Shown piece after piece: positions 56,946 through 64,000 of a DNA stretch of 64,000 nt (the stretch's first letter is position 1; each line of letters starts with the position of its first letter). A program made the position numbers and the translations under genes. The DNA is from JAGXQV01 sp964527565 (lineage in GTDB: Bacteria > Pseudomonadota > Gammaproteobacteria > Burkholderiales > Sulfuricellaceae), in the NCBI GenBank assembly GCA_964527565.1, contig CAZGOY010000005.1, positions 1 through 64,000 on the forward strand. The letters run 5' to 3'. The notes beneath the pieces are model-generated. The model did no database searches. It was not told where the DNA came from and was given only the letters and a program-made list of their open reading frames with translations.

Positions 56946-59060
56946 TCACCCCGCGAGCTTGGAAATGTCCGCCACCTGATTCATCAGGTCGCCCAGCGAC
57001 CTGAGCAGCGCCAGGCGATTGTTGCGGATGGCCGGTTCGTCGGTCATCACCATCACCTCGTCGAAGAAACCGTCCACTTCGGCGCGTACCCCGGCCAATG
57101 CGGTCAGCGCTTCGCTGTAGTCGCAATTGCCGACCAGCGAGGCGACGCTCGGCGCCAGACGGGTCACTGCGGCGAACAGGGCTTTTTCGGCATTCTCCTG
57201 CAACAGGGCAACATCGGCTTCGCCGCTCGGCGCCTCGGTCTTTTTCAGGATGTTCTGGATGCGCTTGTTGGCGGCCGCCAGTGCCGCCGCCTCCGGCAGT
57301 TTGCGGAAGGCGCGTACCGCCAGCAGGCGCGGCATCACCAAGTCGATGCGCGCGGGCTGCTGGCTGATGACCGCCTCCACCTCGTCGGCCTCGAAGTTGC
57401 GCTCGCGCAGGAAATGCTTGAGGCGCTCCAGCATGAAGCCGTGGACATCCTGCGCCACGCTGTCCGCCAGCATTTCGCCGGGAAACAGGCTGCGCGTGAA
57501 TTGCAGCAGTTGCGGCAGATCCAGCGGCAGGCCCTTTTCGGCGAGGATGCGCAGCACACCCAGTGCATGGCGGCGCAGGCCGTGAGGGTCCTTGTCGCCG
57601 GTCGGAATCAGGCCGATGCCATAGATGCCGGTGAGCGTATCGAGCTTGTCGGCCAGCGCCACCGCCAGCCCGACGTTGTCGTCGGGCAGTGCGTCGCCGG
57701 CGAAACGCGGCTGGTAGTGCTGCTCGATGGCGCGCGCCACACTTTCATGTTCGCCGTCGTGGGCCGCGTAGTAGCGCCCCATGATGCCTTGCAATTCGGG
57801 GAATTCGCCCACCATGTCGGTCAAGAGGTCGGCCTTGGCCAGATACGCGGCGCGTTCGGCGTGTTCCGCGTTGGCGTTGAGGCGGCGCGCGATTTCACCG
57901 GCCAGCTTGGTGACGCGCTGCACGCGCTCCAGCTGGCTGCCCAGCTTGTTGTGATAGACCACGTTGCCGAGTTTTACGACGCGCGCGGCGAGCGGCGTCT
58001 TGCGGTCCTGGTCGAAGAAAAACTTGGCGTCGGCCAGGCGCGGGCGCACCACGCGCTCGTTGCCGCCCACCACCGCCGACGGGTCGGCGGGGCGGATGTT
58101 GGAAACGATCAGGAAACGGTTGGTCAGCTTGGCCTGGGTGTCCAGCAAGGGAAAATATTTCTGGTTGGCCTTCATGGTGAGAATCAGGCATTCCTGCGGC
58201 ACTTCCAGGAAGCTTTCCTCGAATTGTCCCACCAGCACGTTGGGGCGTTCGACCAGCGCGGTGACCTCATCCAGCAGGGCGGCGTCCGCGACCGGCTGCA
58301 CCCCGCCGCCCAGTACGGCGGCGGCTTCCGCCAGCTGGCGCGCGATGTCATCGCGGCGTTTTTCAAAGCTGGGGATCACCGCGCCTTCGCTTTCCAGTTG
58401 CGCCTCATAGCTGTCGGCATCGCGCAGGGATAGGGTGCTGACAGCAGCCTCGAAACGGTGCCCCTGGGTGGTCCGTCCGGCGGACAGGCCGAGCGCGCTC
58501 ACCGGCACGACTTCCGCGCCGTGCAGCGCCACCAGCCCGTGTGCCGGGCGCACGAAATTCACCGTGCTCCAGCCGTCACGCAGCTGATAGGTCATCACCT
58601 TGGGAATGGGCAGCCTGGCCAGCGCTTCCTCCAGCGCCTTCTGCAAGGCGTCCGGGAGGGTCTGGCCGAACCGCACGGTCTTGGTGAACAGCGTTTCCGC
58701 CTTGCCGTCCATGCGCTGGCTGATGGCATCGTTGCCTGCTGTCGCCAGATCAATGCCCAACGCGGCGGCGCGCTTCAACAAGGCTTGGGTCGGCTTGCCC
58801 TCGGCATCCAGCCCGACGGCGGCGGGCATCAGCTTGACTTCGACCTCCTGGTCGGCGGCCTTGTCCAGCACCCCGGCAATGTGCGCCGCCAGACGGCGCG
58901 GCGAGGCATAGGGAGTAACGGCGGCGTTACTGGCTGCCAGCCCTTGCGCCTTGAGCGATGCGGACAGGGTGGCGGCGAAAGCCGCACCGATGGATTTCAG
59001 CGCCTTGGGCGGCAGTTCTTCGACGAACAGTTCGACGAGCAATGATTGATTAGTGTCCAT
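56946..59060 (-). CDS. glyS: Glycyl-tRNA synthetase beta subunit
   Basis: GlyS is the beta chain of the bacterial heterotetrameric glycyl-tRNA synthetase and provides tRNA binding. The 704-residue protein has normal length, with LLVELFVEELPPKAL at the N-terminus, the HD-like central region (LGSQLERVQRVTKL, DLLTDMVGEFPELQG) and a C-terminal DALR anticodon-binding domain. The ATG at 59060 overlaps the stop of the gene in front by 11 bases. It is separated from its partner glyQ by that extra gene, which is unusual. Confidence 0.96.
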   Translation of the reverse strand: MDTNQSLLVELFVEELPPKALKSIGAAFAATLSASLKAQGLAASNAAVTPYASPRRLAAHIAGVLDKAADQEVEVKLMPAAVGLDAEGKPTQALLKRAAALGIDLATAGNDAISQRMDGKAETLFTKTVRFGQTLPDALQKALEEALARLPIPKVMTYQLRDGWSTVNFVRPAHGLVALHGAEVVPVSALGLSAGRTTQGHRFEAAVSTLSLRDADSYEAQLESEGAVIPSFEKRRDDIARQLAEAAAVLGGGVQPVADAALLDEVTALVERPNVLVGQFEESFLEVPQECLILTMKANQKYFPLLDTQAKLTNRFLIVSNIRPADPSAVVGGNERVVRPRLADAKFFFDQDRKTPLAARVVKLGNVVYHNKLGSQLERVQRVTKLAGEIARRLNANAEHAERAAYLAKADLLTDMVGEFPELQGIMGRYYAAHDGEHESVARAIEQHYQPRFAGDALPDDNVGLAVALADKLDTLTGIYGIGLIPTGDKDPHGLRRHALGVLRILAEKGLPLDLPQLLQFTRSLFPGEMLADSVAQDVHGFMLERLKHFLRERNFEADEVEAVISQQPARIDLVMPRLLAVRAFRKLPEAAALAAANKRIQNILKKTEAPSGEADVALLQENAEKALFAAVTRLAPSVASLVGNCDYSEALTALAGVRAEVDGFFDEVMVMTDEPAIRNNRLALLRSLGDLMNQVADISKLAG

Positions 59061-60285
59061 TTTGAGCGGTACGGTTTTGCACGATACGGGACTGGACGAC
59101 ATCGTCGATAATCCCCCGGCAAAATTTGTTGATGTTGATTAGACGGATGCGCGAGCCGAAACCCACGAATCCCAGAGTCACTGCGAGTTTACCAAATACC
59201 TCGTCGGCAAAGGAGGAGGCGATGAGTTCCACCCCAGTGAAATCGATTTCGAGCATGTCGTCAGGCGCGGCAACCAGCAGGTTTTCTATCTTGTGGCGGA
59301 TTTTCAGGCCGGTGGGGCGGTTTCCAAAACCGCTCGCTTCTTCGGCCAGCGCCATGCGCATCTTGCCGACCGGAGTATCCTTGCCATACAAGGATTCATT
59401 GAACGGATAGCCCGGCGCGCTACCCCATAACGCTTTCTCAATTTCTATCGGTTCGGCGGTATTCAGTTGAATATCCACGAACGTACCTGGAAAAGGAGGG
59501 AAATCGCCCTTGATGTCGAGCCGGTCGTTTTGCCATTCGACTCGCCCCCGCTGGGAATGGATGGCCATCCGCCCGCCCTTGTTGATTTTTACGATCTGCA
59601 AGGTGCCGGTCAACCCCTTGCCCTGGCCGAAATCCGGGCGGGAAGTAATGCCTTCCTTGAGCGCGTGTGCTATCGCATCCTCGTCACTCCATTCCTGTGG
59701 AAAGGCTTTGCGAATGGTCTCGGGAATCCCTACCCCGCCGTCCGCCACGGCAATTGCCATGTGATGCGTTTTTGGGTGAACCACGACCTGCATCCAGCCC
59801 CGCTCCACGCTGGCGTGGACCAGAACGTTACCGGCGATTTCGTTCAATGCCCATTCAAAGGATTGCAACACCCCTCCGGCATAAGTCGCCTTTTCCAGAA
59901 TCTGATGGATTTGTTGGCTGATAAGGTCATTGAGGCTGGAATCGTCGGAAAAACCATGCAAGGCATTGGCCTTGTCCGTGGGTACCATCCCCGATTGCGG
60001 ATCGAGGCAGGCCGCATAGTTGGACTCCACCATGGCGCGGCGGCACAACTCATCCTCCGGCAGCGTCACATTGAACCCTACGTTGCTGCTTCGCCGATAT
60101 TGATCGAGCAGAACGACCAAGGGGACAAACCCGTTTGGGAAAGCCCGTTTCAGATGAGAAAAATCCAGAATGACATCGAGAAATCCCTGATTGTCCACCA
60201 AGTCGAAAAGACGTTTTTGCACCCACTGGAAAGCGGGCCAGCCGAAATCGTCGGAGCTTACGACAATTTCGTTGTTCGCGCTCAT
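59050..60285 (-). CDS. STAS-like / GHKL-ATPase / DUF4325 STAS-like protein inside glyQS
   Basis: This is a 411-residue cytoplasmic protein. Residues of about 25-90 look STAS-like (FLDVILDFSHLKRAFPNG). About 120-260 form a GHKL ATPase: WALNEIAGNVLVHAS (N box), AIAVADGGVGIPETI (G1) and GQGKGLTGTLQIV (G2). About 320-400 match DUF4325, a STAS-like domain (DMLEIDFTGVELIASSFADE). There is no histidine-phosphorylation domain, so it is built more like a fused anti-sigma kinase and antagonist than a sensor kinase. It overlaps glyQ by 4 bases and glyS by 11, so all three are translationally coupled. Function unknown. Confidence 0.85.
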   Translation of the reverse strand: MSANNEIVVSSDDFGWPAFQWVQKRLFDLVDNQGFLDVILDFSHLKRAFPNGFVPLVVLLDQYRRSSNVGFNVTLPEDELCRRAMVESNYAACLDPQSGMVPTDKANALHGFSDDSSLNDLISQQIHQILEKATYAGGVLQSFEWALNEIAGNVLVHASVERGWMQVVVHPKTHHMAIAVADGGVGIPETIRKAFPQEWSDEDAIAHALKEGITSRPDFGQGKGLTGTLQIVKINKGGRMAIHSQRGRVEWQNDRLDIKGDFPPFPGTFVDIQLNTAEPIEIEKALWGSAPGYPFNESLYGKDTPVGKMRMALAEEASGFGNRPTGLKIRHKIENLLVAAPDDMLEIDFTGVELIASSFADEVFGKLAVTLGFVGFGSRIRLININKFCRGIIDDVVQSRIVQNRTAQNGH

Positions 60286-61199
60286 GCCGCTTTCTTCTCC
60301 AACTGTGCCAGCGCTTCGGCGGCATGTTCCGGCTTTGCCATTGGAAAACCCCGCCGCGCGCGGCTGTCCAGGTAGCTCTGCGCCACGCTGCGCGCCAGGT
60401 TGCGGATGCGCCCGATGTAGGCGGCGCGTTCGGTCACGGAAATCGCGCCGCGCGCGTCGAGCAGGTTGAAGGTGTGGGCGGCTTTCAGGACTTGTTCATA
60501 GGCGGGCAGCGCCAATTGGTGTTCCATCAGGTGTTTGGCCTGTTTTTCGTGAGCGTTGAAGGCGGCGAGCAGGAACTCGATGTCGCTGTGCTCGAAGTTG
60601 TAGGTGGATTGCTCCACCTCGTTCTGGTGGTAGACGTCGCGGTAAGTGAGCCCTTCCGTCCAGGTCAGGTCGAAGACGTTTTCCACGCCTTGCAGGTACA
60701 TCGCCAGGCGCTCCAGGCCGTAGGTGATTTCCCCGGTGATCGGCTTGCAGTCGATGCCGCCGACCTGCTGGAAATAGGTGAACTGGGTCACTTCCATGCC
60801 GTTCAGCCACACTTCCCAGCCCAACCCCCAGGCACCCAGGGTGGGGTTTTCCCAGTCGTCCTCGACGAAGCGGATGTCGTTCTTTTTCAGATCGAAGCCC
60901 AGCGCTTCCAGCGATCCCAGATACAGCTCCAGGATGTTTTCCGGCGCGGGCTTGAGCACCACCTGAAACTGGTAGTAGTGTTGCAGGCGGTTGGGGTTTT
61001 CGCCGTAGCGCCCATCCTTGGGGCGGCGCGAAGGTTGCACGTATGCCGCGTTCCACGGCTCCGGGCCGAGCGAGCGCAGGAAGGTGGCGGTGTGGCTGGT
61101 GCCCGCGCCCACTTCCATGTCGTAAGGCTGGAGCAGCGCGCAACCGCGTTGCCCCCAGTAATTTTGCAGCGTGAGGATGATGTCCTGAAAAGTCAGCAT
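60282..61199 (-). CDS. glyQ: Glycyl-tRNA synthetase alpha subunit
   Basis: GlyQ is the catalytic class II chain that activates glycine. The 305-residue protein has LTFQDIILTLQNYWGQRGCALLQ at the start, GAGTSHTATFLRSLGPEPW, QPSRRPKDGRYGENPNRLQHYYQFQV and LGWEVWLNGMEVTQFTYFQQVGG, all classical. It is complete. Its stop overlaps the start of the STAS-ATPase gene by 4 bases; glyS follows only after that gene. Confidence 0.97.
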   Translation of the reverse strand: MLTFQDIILTLQNYWGQRGCALLQPYDMEVGAGTSHTATFLRSLGPEPWNAAYVQPSRRPKDGRYGENPNRLQHYYQFQVVLKPAPENILELYLGSLEALGFDLKKNDIRFVEDDWENPTLGAWGLGWEVWLNGMEVTQFTYFQQVGGIDCKPITGEITYGLERLAMYLQGVENVFDLTWTEGLTYRDVYHQNEVEQSTYNFEHSDIEFLLAAFNAHEKQAKHLMEHQLALPAYEQVLKAAHTFNLLDARGAISVTERAAYIGRIRNLARSVAQSYLDSRARRGFPMAKPEHAAEALAQLEKKAA

Positions 61200-61344
61200 G
61201 TCCGTGATTCTGGCCGGATTTCAAAGGAACGAATTCTACTGGTTTTCCAGGGGCGGCAACACCCCGCGCCGCTTATCGCATGGGCGTTGCGCGAGCCTCC
61301 CGTCAATATCCGTGAAGGGACGGAAAATGCTCGTGAAATACCAG

Positions 61345-61373
61345 AGAAAAAAAGACCTGCGCAAGCAGGTCTT
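61345..61373 (-). terminator. Rho-independent terminator, minus strand
   Basis: AAGACCTGC (61352-61360), a GCAA loop and GCAGGTCTT (61365-61373) form a perfect stem. A-rich bases 61345-61353 give the T-run on the minus strand. It ends the DUF302 / Met-rich / TlpA gene group before glyQ. Confidence 0.85.
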
Positions 61374-61400
61374 GTGGATTGCAGTGGGGCTTGCCCCGGA

Positions 61401-62099
61401 TTACAGGTCGCCGTTGGCGCCCGCCTTCATCATGTCTTCCATGACGTCGCGGATGCGGCGCGACTCCTGGTACAGGTCCGCGTCCATCTTGTTGGGATTC
61501 TGGCTGTAATCCAGCCAGGAAATGTCCCAATCGATGGTAATCAGCCAAATCTCCTTGTTGGCGTCTTCCAGCACCGCGATGCGGCAAGGCAGGAAGGCAA
61601 TCAATTCGGGGACATAATCCAGCAGACGGCGCGCCACCACGGAATCGCAGAAACTGAACACTTCCACGCGCGGCGAGGGCTTGCCGGTCACCGCCTCCAC
61701 GTCCTTGGAAAGCGGGCTGTGGCCGACATACTTGTAGTTGTGCGTGTTGGCGCGCAACTTCATGGAATCGACCACCTCGTCGAAGCTGACGCCGGGCTTG
61801 GCCTTCACCTTGTAGGTCATGAGGCTGACCATTTCCCGCATGGACAGCGGGTTGACCAGCATCATGCTCTGAACAGCCTTGGCCTTGGCTTCCTTGCTGA
61901 TGCTTTCCGAAACCGTGTTGGGCGGAATGTCTTTTTTCGGCAGTGTCGGGAAAGCAAACATCGGGGGCTGCATTGTCTGCCCCGCAGGTTTGGCGGCTTC
62001 CGTCTTCTGCGCTGCCGCTTTGGTCACATCCGCAGCAACGGCGGAAGCCGCGCCGGTAAATGCGACGAGCAGCAGTAGTGCGTTTAGTGGGTTACGCAT
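61401..62099 (-). CDS. Exported DUF302 protein (second copy)
   Basis: This is a 232-residue precursor. A signal peptide (LNALLLLVAFTGAASAVAA) is followed by an Ala/Lys/Pro-rich stretch and a DUF302 domain from about residue 90 (GVSFDEVVDSMKLRANTHNYKY, FSFCDSVVARRLLDYVPELI, LPCRIAVLEDANKEIWLITID). Two cysteines, FSFCDS and FLPCRI, correspond to the pair in the DUF302 protein at 42918-43409. It lies 85 bases after the Met-rich gene and ends at the terminator at 61345-61373. Function unknown. Confidence 0.85.
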   Translation of the reverse strand: MRNPLNALLLLVAFTGAASAVAADVTKAAAQKTEAAKPAGQTMQPPMFAFPTLPKKDIPPNTVSESISKEAKAKAVQSMMLVNPLSMREMVSLMTYKVKAKPGVSFDEVVDSMKLRANTHNYKYVGHSPLSKDVEAVTGKPSPRVEVFSFCDSVVARRLLDYVPELIAFLPCRIAVLEDANKEIWLITIDWDISWLDYSQNPNKMDADLYQESRRIRDVMEDMMKAGANGDL

Positions 62100-62138
62100 G
62101 ACTCAAATCCTTGCAGTATCCGAAGGGAAAAGCCGACT

Positions 62139-62161
62139 ATCCGGGCAGCGGCTGCCCGGAT
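62139..62161. terminator. Hairpin between Met-rich and DUF302 genes
   Basis: ATCCGGGCAG (62139-62148), a CGG loop and CTGCCCGGAT (62152-62161) pair perfectly. No T-run follows directly, so it may be a weak terminator or an mRNA-stabilising hairpin that uncouples expression of the two genes. Confidence 0.55.
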
Positions 62162-62184
62162 GCCGTGTTGCCGGAAAGGCAGCC

Positions 62185-63345
62185 TTATTCAGCGGCCTTG
62201 GCCTTAGCCTTGGGCTTTGCCTTTTTGGGCGCGGCGGCAGGATTCATGGCCTTGGAAGCGCCGGTGGTCATGCCGGTCATGCCGGTGCTCATGTCGCCCA
62301 TCGCCTTCGGCATGGTATTCATCATGGTCATCATGGAAAACATCATGTTGGTCATCATGGCCGGATCCATCATTTTCATCATGGAATCCATCATTTTCGG
62401 ATCGGTCATGATGCCCATCCACTGACCCATCATTTTCGGATCGACCATCTGCATCATCGCCTGCATCATTTTCGGGTCGGTCATCATGCCCATCCAGGCA
62501 TTCATCATTTTCGGATCAGCCATCGCCATCATGGATTCCATCAGCTTGGGATCGGTCATCATGCCCATCCACTGATTCATGACCGCGGGGTCAGCCATTT
62601 TCATCATGGATTCCATCAGCTTGGGGTCGGTAGCCATCTTCATGAAGCCGTCCATCATCTTGGGATCGGCCATCTTCATCATGGCTTCCATCATCTTGGG
62701 ATCGGTGGCCATGGCCATCCACTGGTTCATCATCTGCGGGTCGGCCATCTTCATCATGGACTCGATCATCTTCGGATCAGTGGCCATCTTCATCATGCCT
62801 TCCATCAGCTTCGGATCGGCCATTTTCATCATGGCTTCGATCATTTTGGGATCGGTAGCCATTTTCATGAAGCCTTCCATCATCTTGGGGTCGGCCATTT
62901 TCATCATGGATTCCATCATTTTCGGATCGACCATGACCTTCATCATGCCTTCCATCATTTTCGGATCGACCATCTTCATCATGGAATCCATCAGTTTGGG
63001 ATCGGTCATCATGCCCATCCACTGATTCATGATCTTGGGGTCGGCCATTTTCATCATGGCTTCCATCATCTTGGGATCGGTCATCATGCCCATCCACTGG
63101 TTCATCATCTTGGGATCAGCCATTTTCATCATGGCTTCGATCATTTTGGGATCGGTAGCCATTTTCATGAAGCCGTCCATCATCTTCGGATCGAACATCT
63201 TTGACATGCCATCCAACGACTTGGCCCAATCGGTGGTGGCCTGGGTCATGGCCTTGGTGTCAATGGCGGGGGCGGCGGCATACGCCATGCTGGCCTGGCA
63301 GCAAAGGGCAACGGTGAGGGCAACAACGGATTTCTTCAGGTTCAT
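62185..63345 (-). CDS. Exported methionine-rich repeat protein
   Basis: This is a 386-residue precursor with a signal peptide (VVALTVALCCQASMAYAA). About residues 52-310 are 23 tandem units of 12 or 13 residues, each starting DP. The commonest forms are DPKMMEAMMKMA and DPKMMNQWMGMMT, which often alternate. By my count 116 of 386 residues are Met, about 30%. The C-terminal 70 residues change to Met/Thr/Gly and then a basic Ala/Lys/Pro tail. There are no Cys in the mature part and few His. GGAAGGAAGAG precedes the ATG. It follows the TlpA-like gene by 70 bases. I recognise no family. Met clusters could bind Cu(I), quench oxidants or assemble into a hydrophobic layer; all are inference. Confidence 0.85.
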   Translation of the reverse strand: MNLKKSVVALTVALCCQASMAYAAAPAIDTKAMTQATTDWAKSLDGMSKMFDPKMMDGFMKMATDPKMIEAMMKMADPKMMNQWMGMMTDPKMMEAMMKMADPKIMNQWMGMMTDPKLMDSMMKMVDPKMMEGMMKVMVDPKMMESMMKMADPKMMEGFMKMATDPKMIEAMMKMADPKLMEGMMKMATDPKMIESMMKMADPQMMNQWMAMATDPKMMEAMMKMADPKMMDGFMKMATDPKLMESMMKMADPAVMNQWMGMMTDPKLMESMMAMADPKMMNAWMGMMTDPKMMQAMMQMVDPKMMGQWMGIMTDPKMMDSMMKMMDPAMMTNMMFSMMTMMNTMPKAMGDMSTGMTGMTTGASKAMNPAAAPKKAKPKAKAKAAE

Positions 63346-63415
63346 GTCTCTTCCTTCCTTGATTTTGATTGATTAATTAACAAAACAGGCACCTCTTGGC
63401 GGATGCTTGCGAAAC

Positions 63416-63928
63416 CTAATTCCATTTTTTCTCGGGAAACTCCAGCCGGTAACCATGGATGAACTGGTTGACGATATCCTGGTCGATCATGCCCATTTTG
63501 ACAAAAACCATCTCGCTGTCCGGTGCGTAGAGATAGGAGGTCGGGTAGAACGGAACCGGGCCGACCTGCTTGATCGGGCTGTGCTCGTCGCGCGATTTGC
63601 CGCCCATCACGATGGGGAATTTGACCTTGTGCTTTTTGAGCAGATAGTGGACCGAATCGGTGTTGTTGTAGTCCATGGCGATGCCGATGACGACAATGTC
63701 GCTGCGTTGCTTTTGCAGATCATCCAGGTCGGGGAGTTCCTTCCAGCAGGGCGGGCACCAGGGTGCCCAAAAATTGACCAGCACCCATTTTCCCTTGAGG
63801 TCGGAAAGACGATGCTGCTTGCCGCTGGTATCGGTAAAATTGAAATTGATGGCCTCAACCGCCTGCGCTGAAGGAATCAGGGCAAGAAAAAACCACAACA
63901 GAAGCGCGGGGAAAAACCTGTACGGCAT
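63416..63928 (-). CDS. TlpA-like exported thioredoxin-fold protein
   Basis: This is a 170-residue precursor. A signal peptide (FFPALLLWFFLALIPSAQA) is followed by a TlpA/ResA-type thioredoxin domain: GKQHRLSDLKGKWVLVNFWAPWCPPCWKE with the CPPC active site and the family's typical FWAPWC context, then IVVIGIAMDYNN. The cis-Pro is in VGPVPFYPTSYL. It would reduce disulfides in the periplasm, for instance of apocytochromes. It is first in the group with the Met-rich and DUF302 genes. Confidence 0.9.
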   Translation of the reverse strand: MPYRFFPALLLWFFLALIPSAQAVEAINFNFTDTSGKQHRLSDLKGKWVLVNFWAPWCPPCWKELPDLDDLQKQRSDIVVIGIAMDYNNTDSVHYLLKKHKVKFPIVMGGKSRDEHSPIKQVGPVPFYPTSYLYAPDSEMVFVKMGMIDQDIVNQFIHGYRLEFPEKKWN

Positions 63929-63961
63929 CGTCGTCTGGCCGGTTAAGAAAAGTGCGGTTAT

Positions 63962-63989
63962 CTTATAAGAGGATTAGGGTTTTGGTTAA
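63962..63989 (-). promoter_or_regulatory. Candidate promoter of tlpA-like gene
   Basis: On the minus strand TTAACC (63989-63984), a 16-base spacer and TATAAG (63967-63962) fit a sigma-70 promoter in an AT-rich stretch 34 bases before the start codon. Confidence 0.5.
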
Positions 63990-64000
63990 TTTTATTTTTG

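Noticed and set aside
62340..63200. CRISPR-like regular repeats
   Set aside because: The repeats are contiguous with no unique spacers, have 36/39-base periods and follow a protein-coding pattern. This is a repeat gene, not an array.
61879..63204. Long plus-strand open frame encoding a His/Gly-rich repeat protein (HHGFHHLGIG type)
   Set aside because: It is the antisense of the Met-rich repeats, whose unit lengths are multiples of three, so several frames stay open. It has no signal peptide or ribosome-binding site and runs across an intergenic gap and the start of the DUF302 gene.

Overview
The window is a dense, high-GC bacterial chromosome segment with no rRNA, tRNA or CRISPR array that I can recognise. 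Gene content and order point to a betaproteobacterium, probably a chemolithotrophic sulfur oxidiser in or near the Nitrosomonadales (Sulfuricella/Sulfuriferula-like). The grounds are the priA-hemE-...-gltD-gltB/aroK-aroB-dgt order, a complete rsx/rnf operon, c4-type dihaem cytochromes and a DsrS-like protein. The taxonomic call is inference; no marker gene was compared.

Layout. 1-1.3 kb: a possible small structured RNA with its own promoter, an NYN-domain nuclease-like gene and a small membrane protein. 1.4-7.1 kb: an HDOD-GAF signalling protein, a small exported Cys protein, hemN, a PilZ protein and pyrD. 7.2-12.4 kb: the six-gene rsxABCDGE electron-transport operon. 12.4-16.7 kb: a DUF4160/DUF2442 pair with a palindromic operator inside its promoter, a SulP transporter fused to STAS and cyclic-nucleotide domains, and a DUF4143 ATPase beneath a perfect 20-bp palindrome. 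16.8-21.8 kb: a signalling operon with a REC-REC-GGDEF regulator (reading frame broken once) and two histidine kinases. 21.9-26.5 kb: a BrkB/YihY membrane protein, priA (carrying an in-frame palindromic repeat insertion) and hemE. 26.5-27.5 kb: two tandem toxin-antitoxin-like pairs. 27.5-36.3 kb: gltD-gltB, then divergent aroK-aroB-dgt. 36.4-37.3 kb: a HigBA-like pair beside a tyrosine-recombinase remnant, a small scar of a mobile island. 37.4-41.1 kb: a TetR-controlled ABC export operon. 41.2-43.4 kb: a haem-motif fragment, a ferritin-like DUF2202 protein, two exported Gly-rich proteins and a DUF302 protein. 43.5-49.7 kb: an OmpR/EnvZ-type pair and an RND efflux operon whose promoter repeats the TetR-operon palindrome. 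49.9-52.2 kb: GyrI-like, CobD/CbiB-like and BtuF-like genes. 52.3-55.6 kb: two dihaem cytochromes c, a DsrS-like protein and a TauE/SafE-like membrane protein. 55.7-61.2 kb: AmpG-like permease, then glyQ and glyS separated by an overlapping STAS-ATPase-STAS gene. 61.4-64 kb: a DUF302 protein, an exported protein of about 30% methionine built from 23 DP-repeats, and a TlpA-like thioredoxin.

Most genes are ordinary housekeeping or energy-metabolism functions. The unusual items are the Met-rich repeat protein, the regulatory gene inside glyQS, the operator shared by two efflux operons, the repeat insertion inside priA, and two toxin-antitoxin-like promoters that appear to make leaderless mRNAs. 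No stretch longer than 300 bases lacks a gene.
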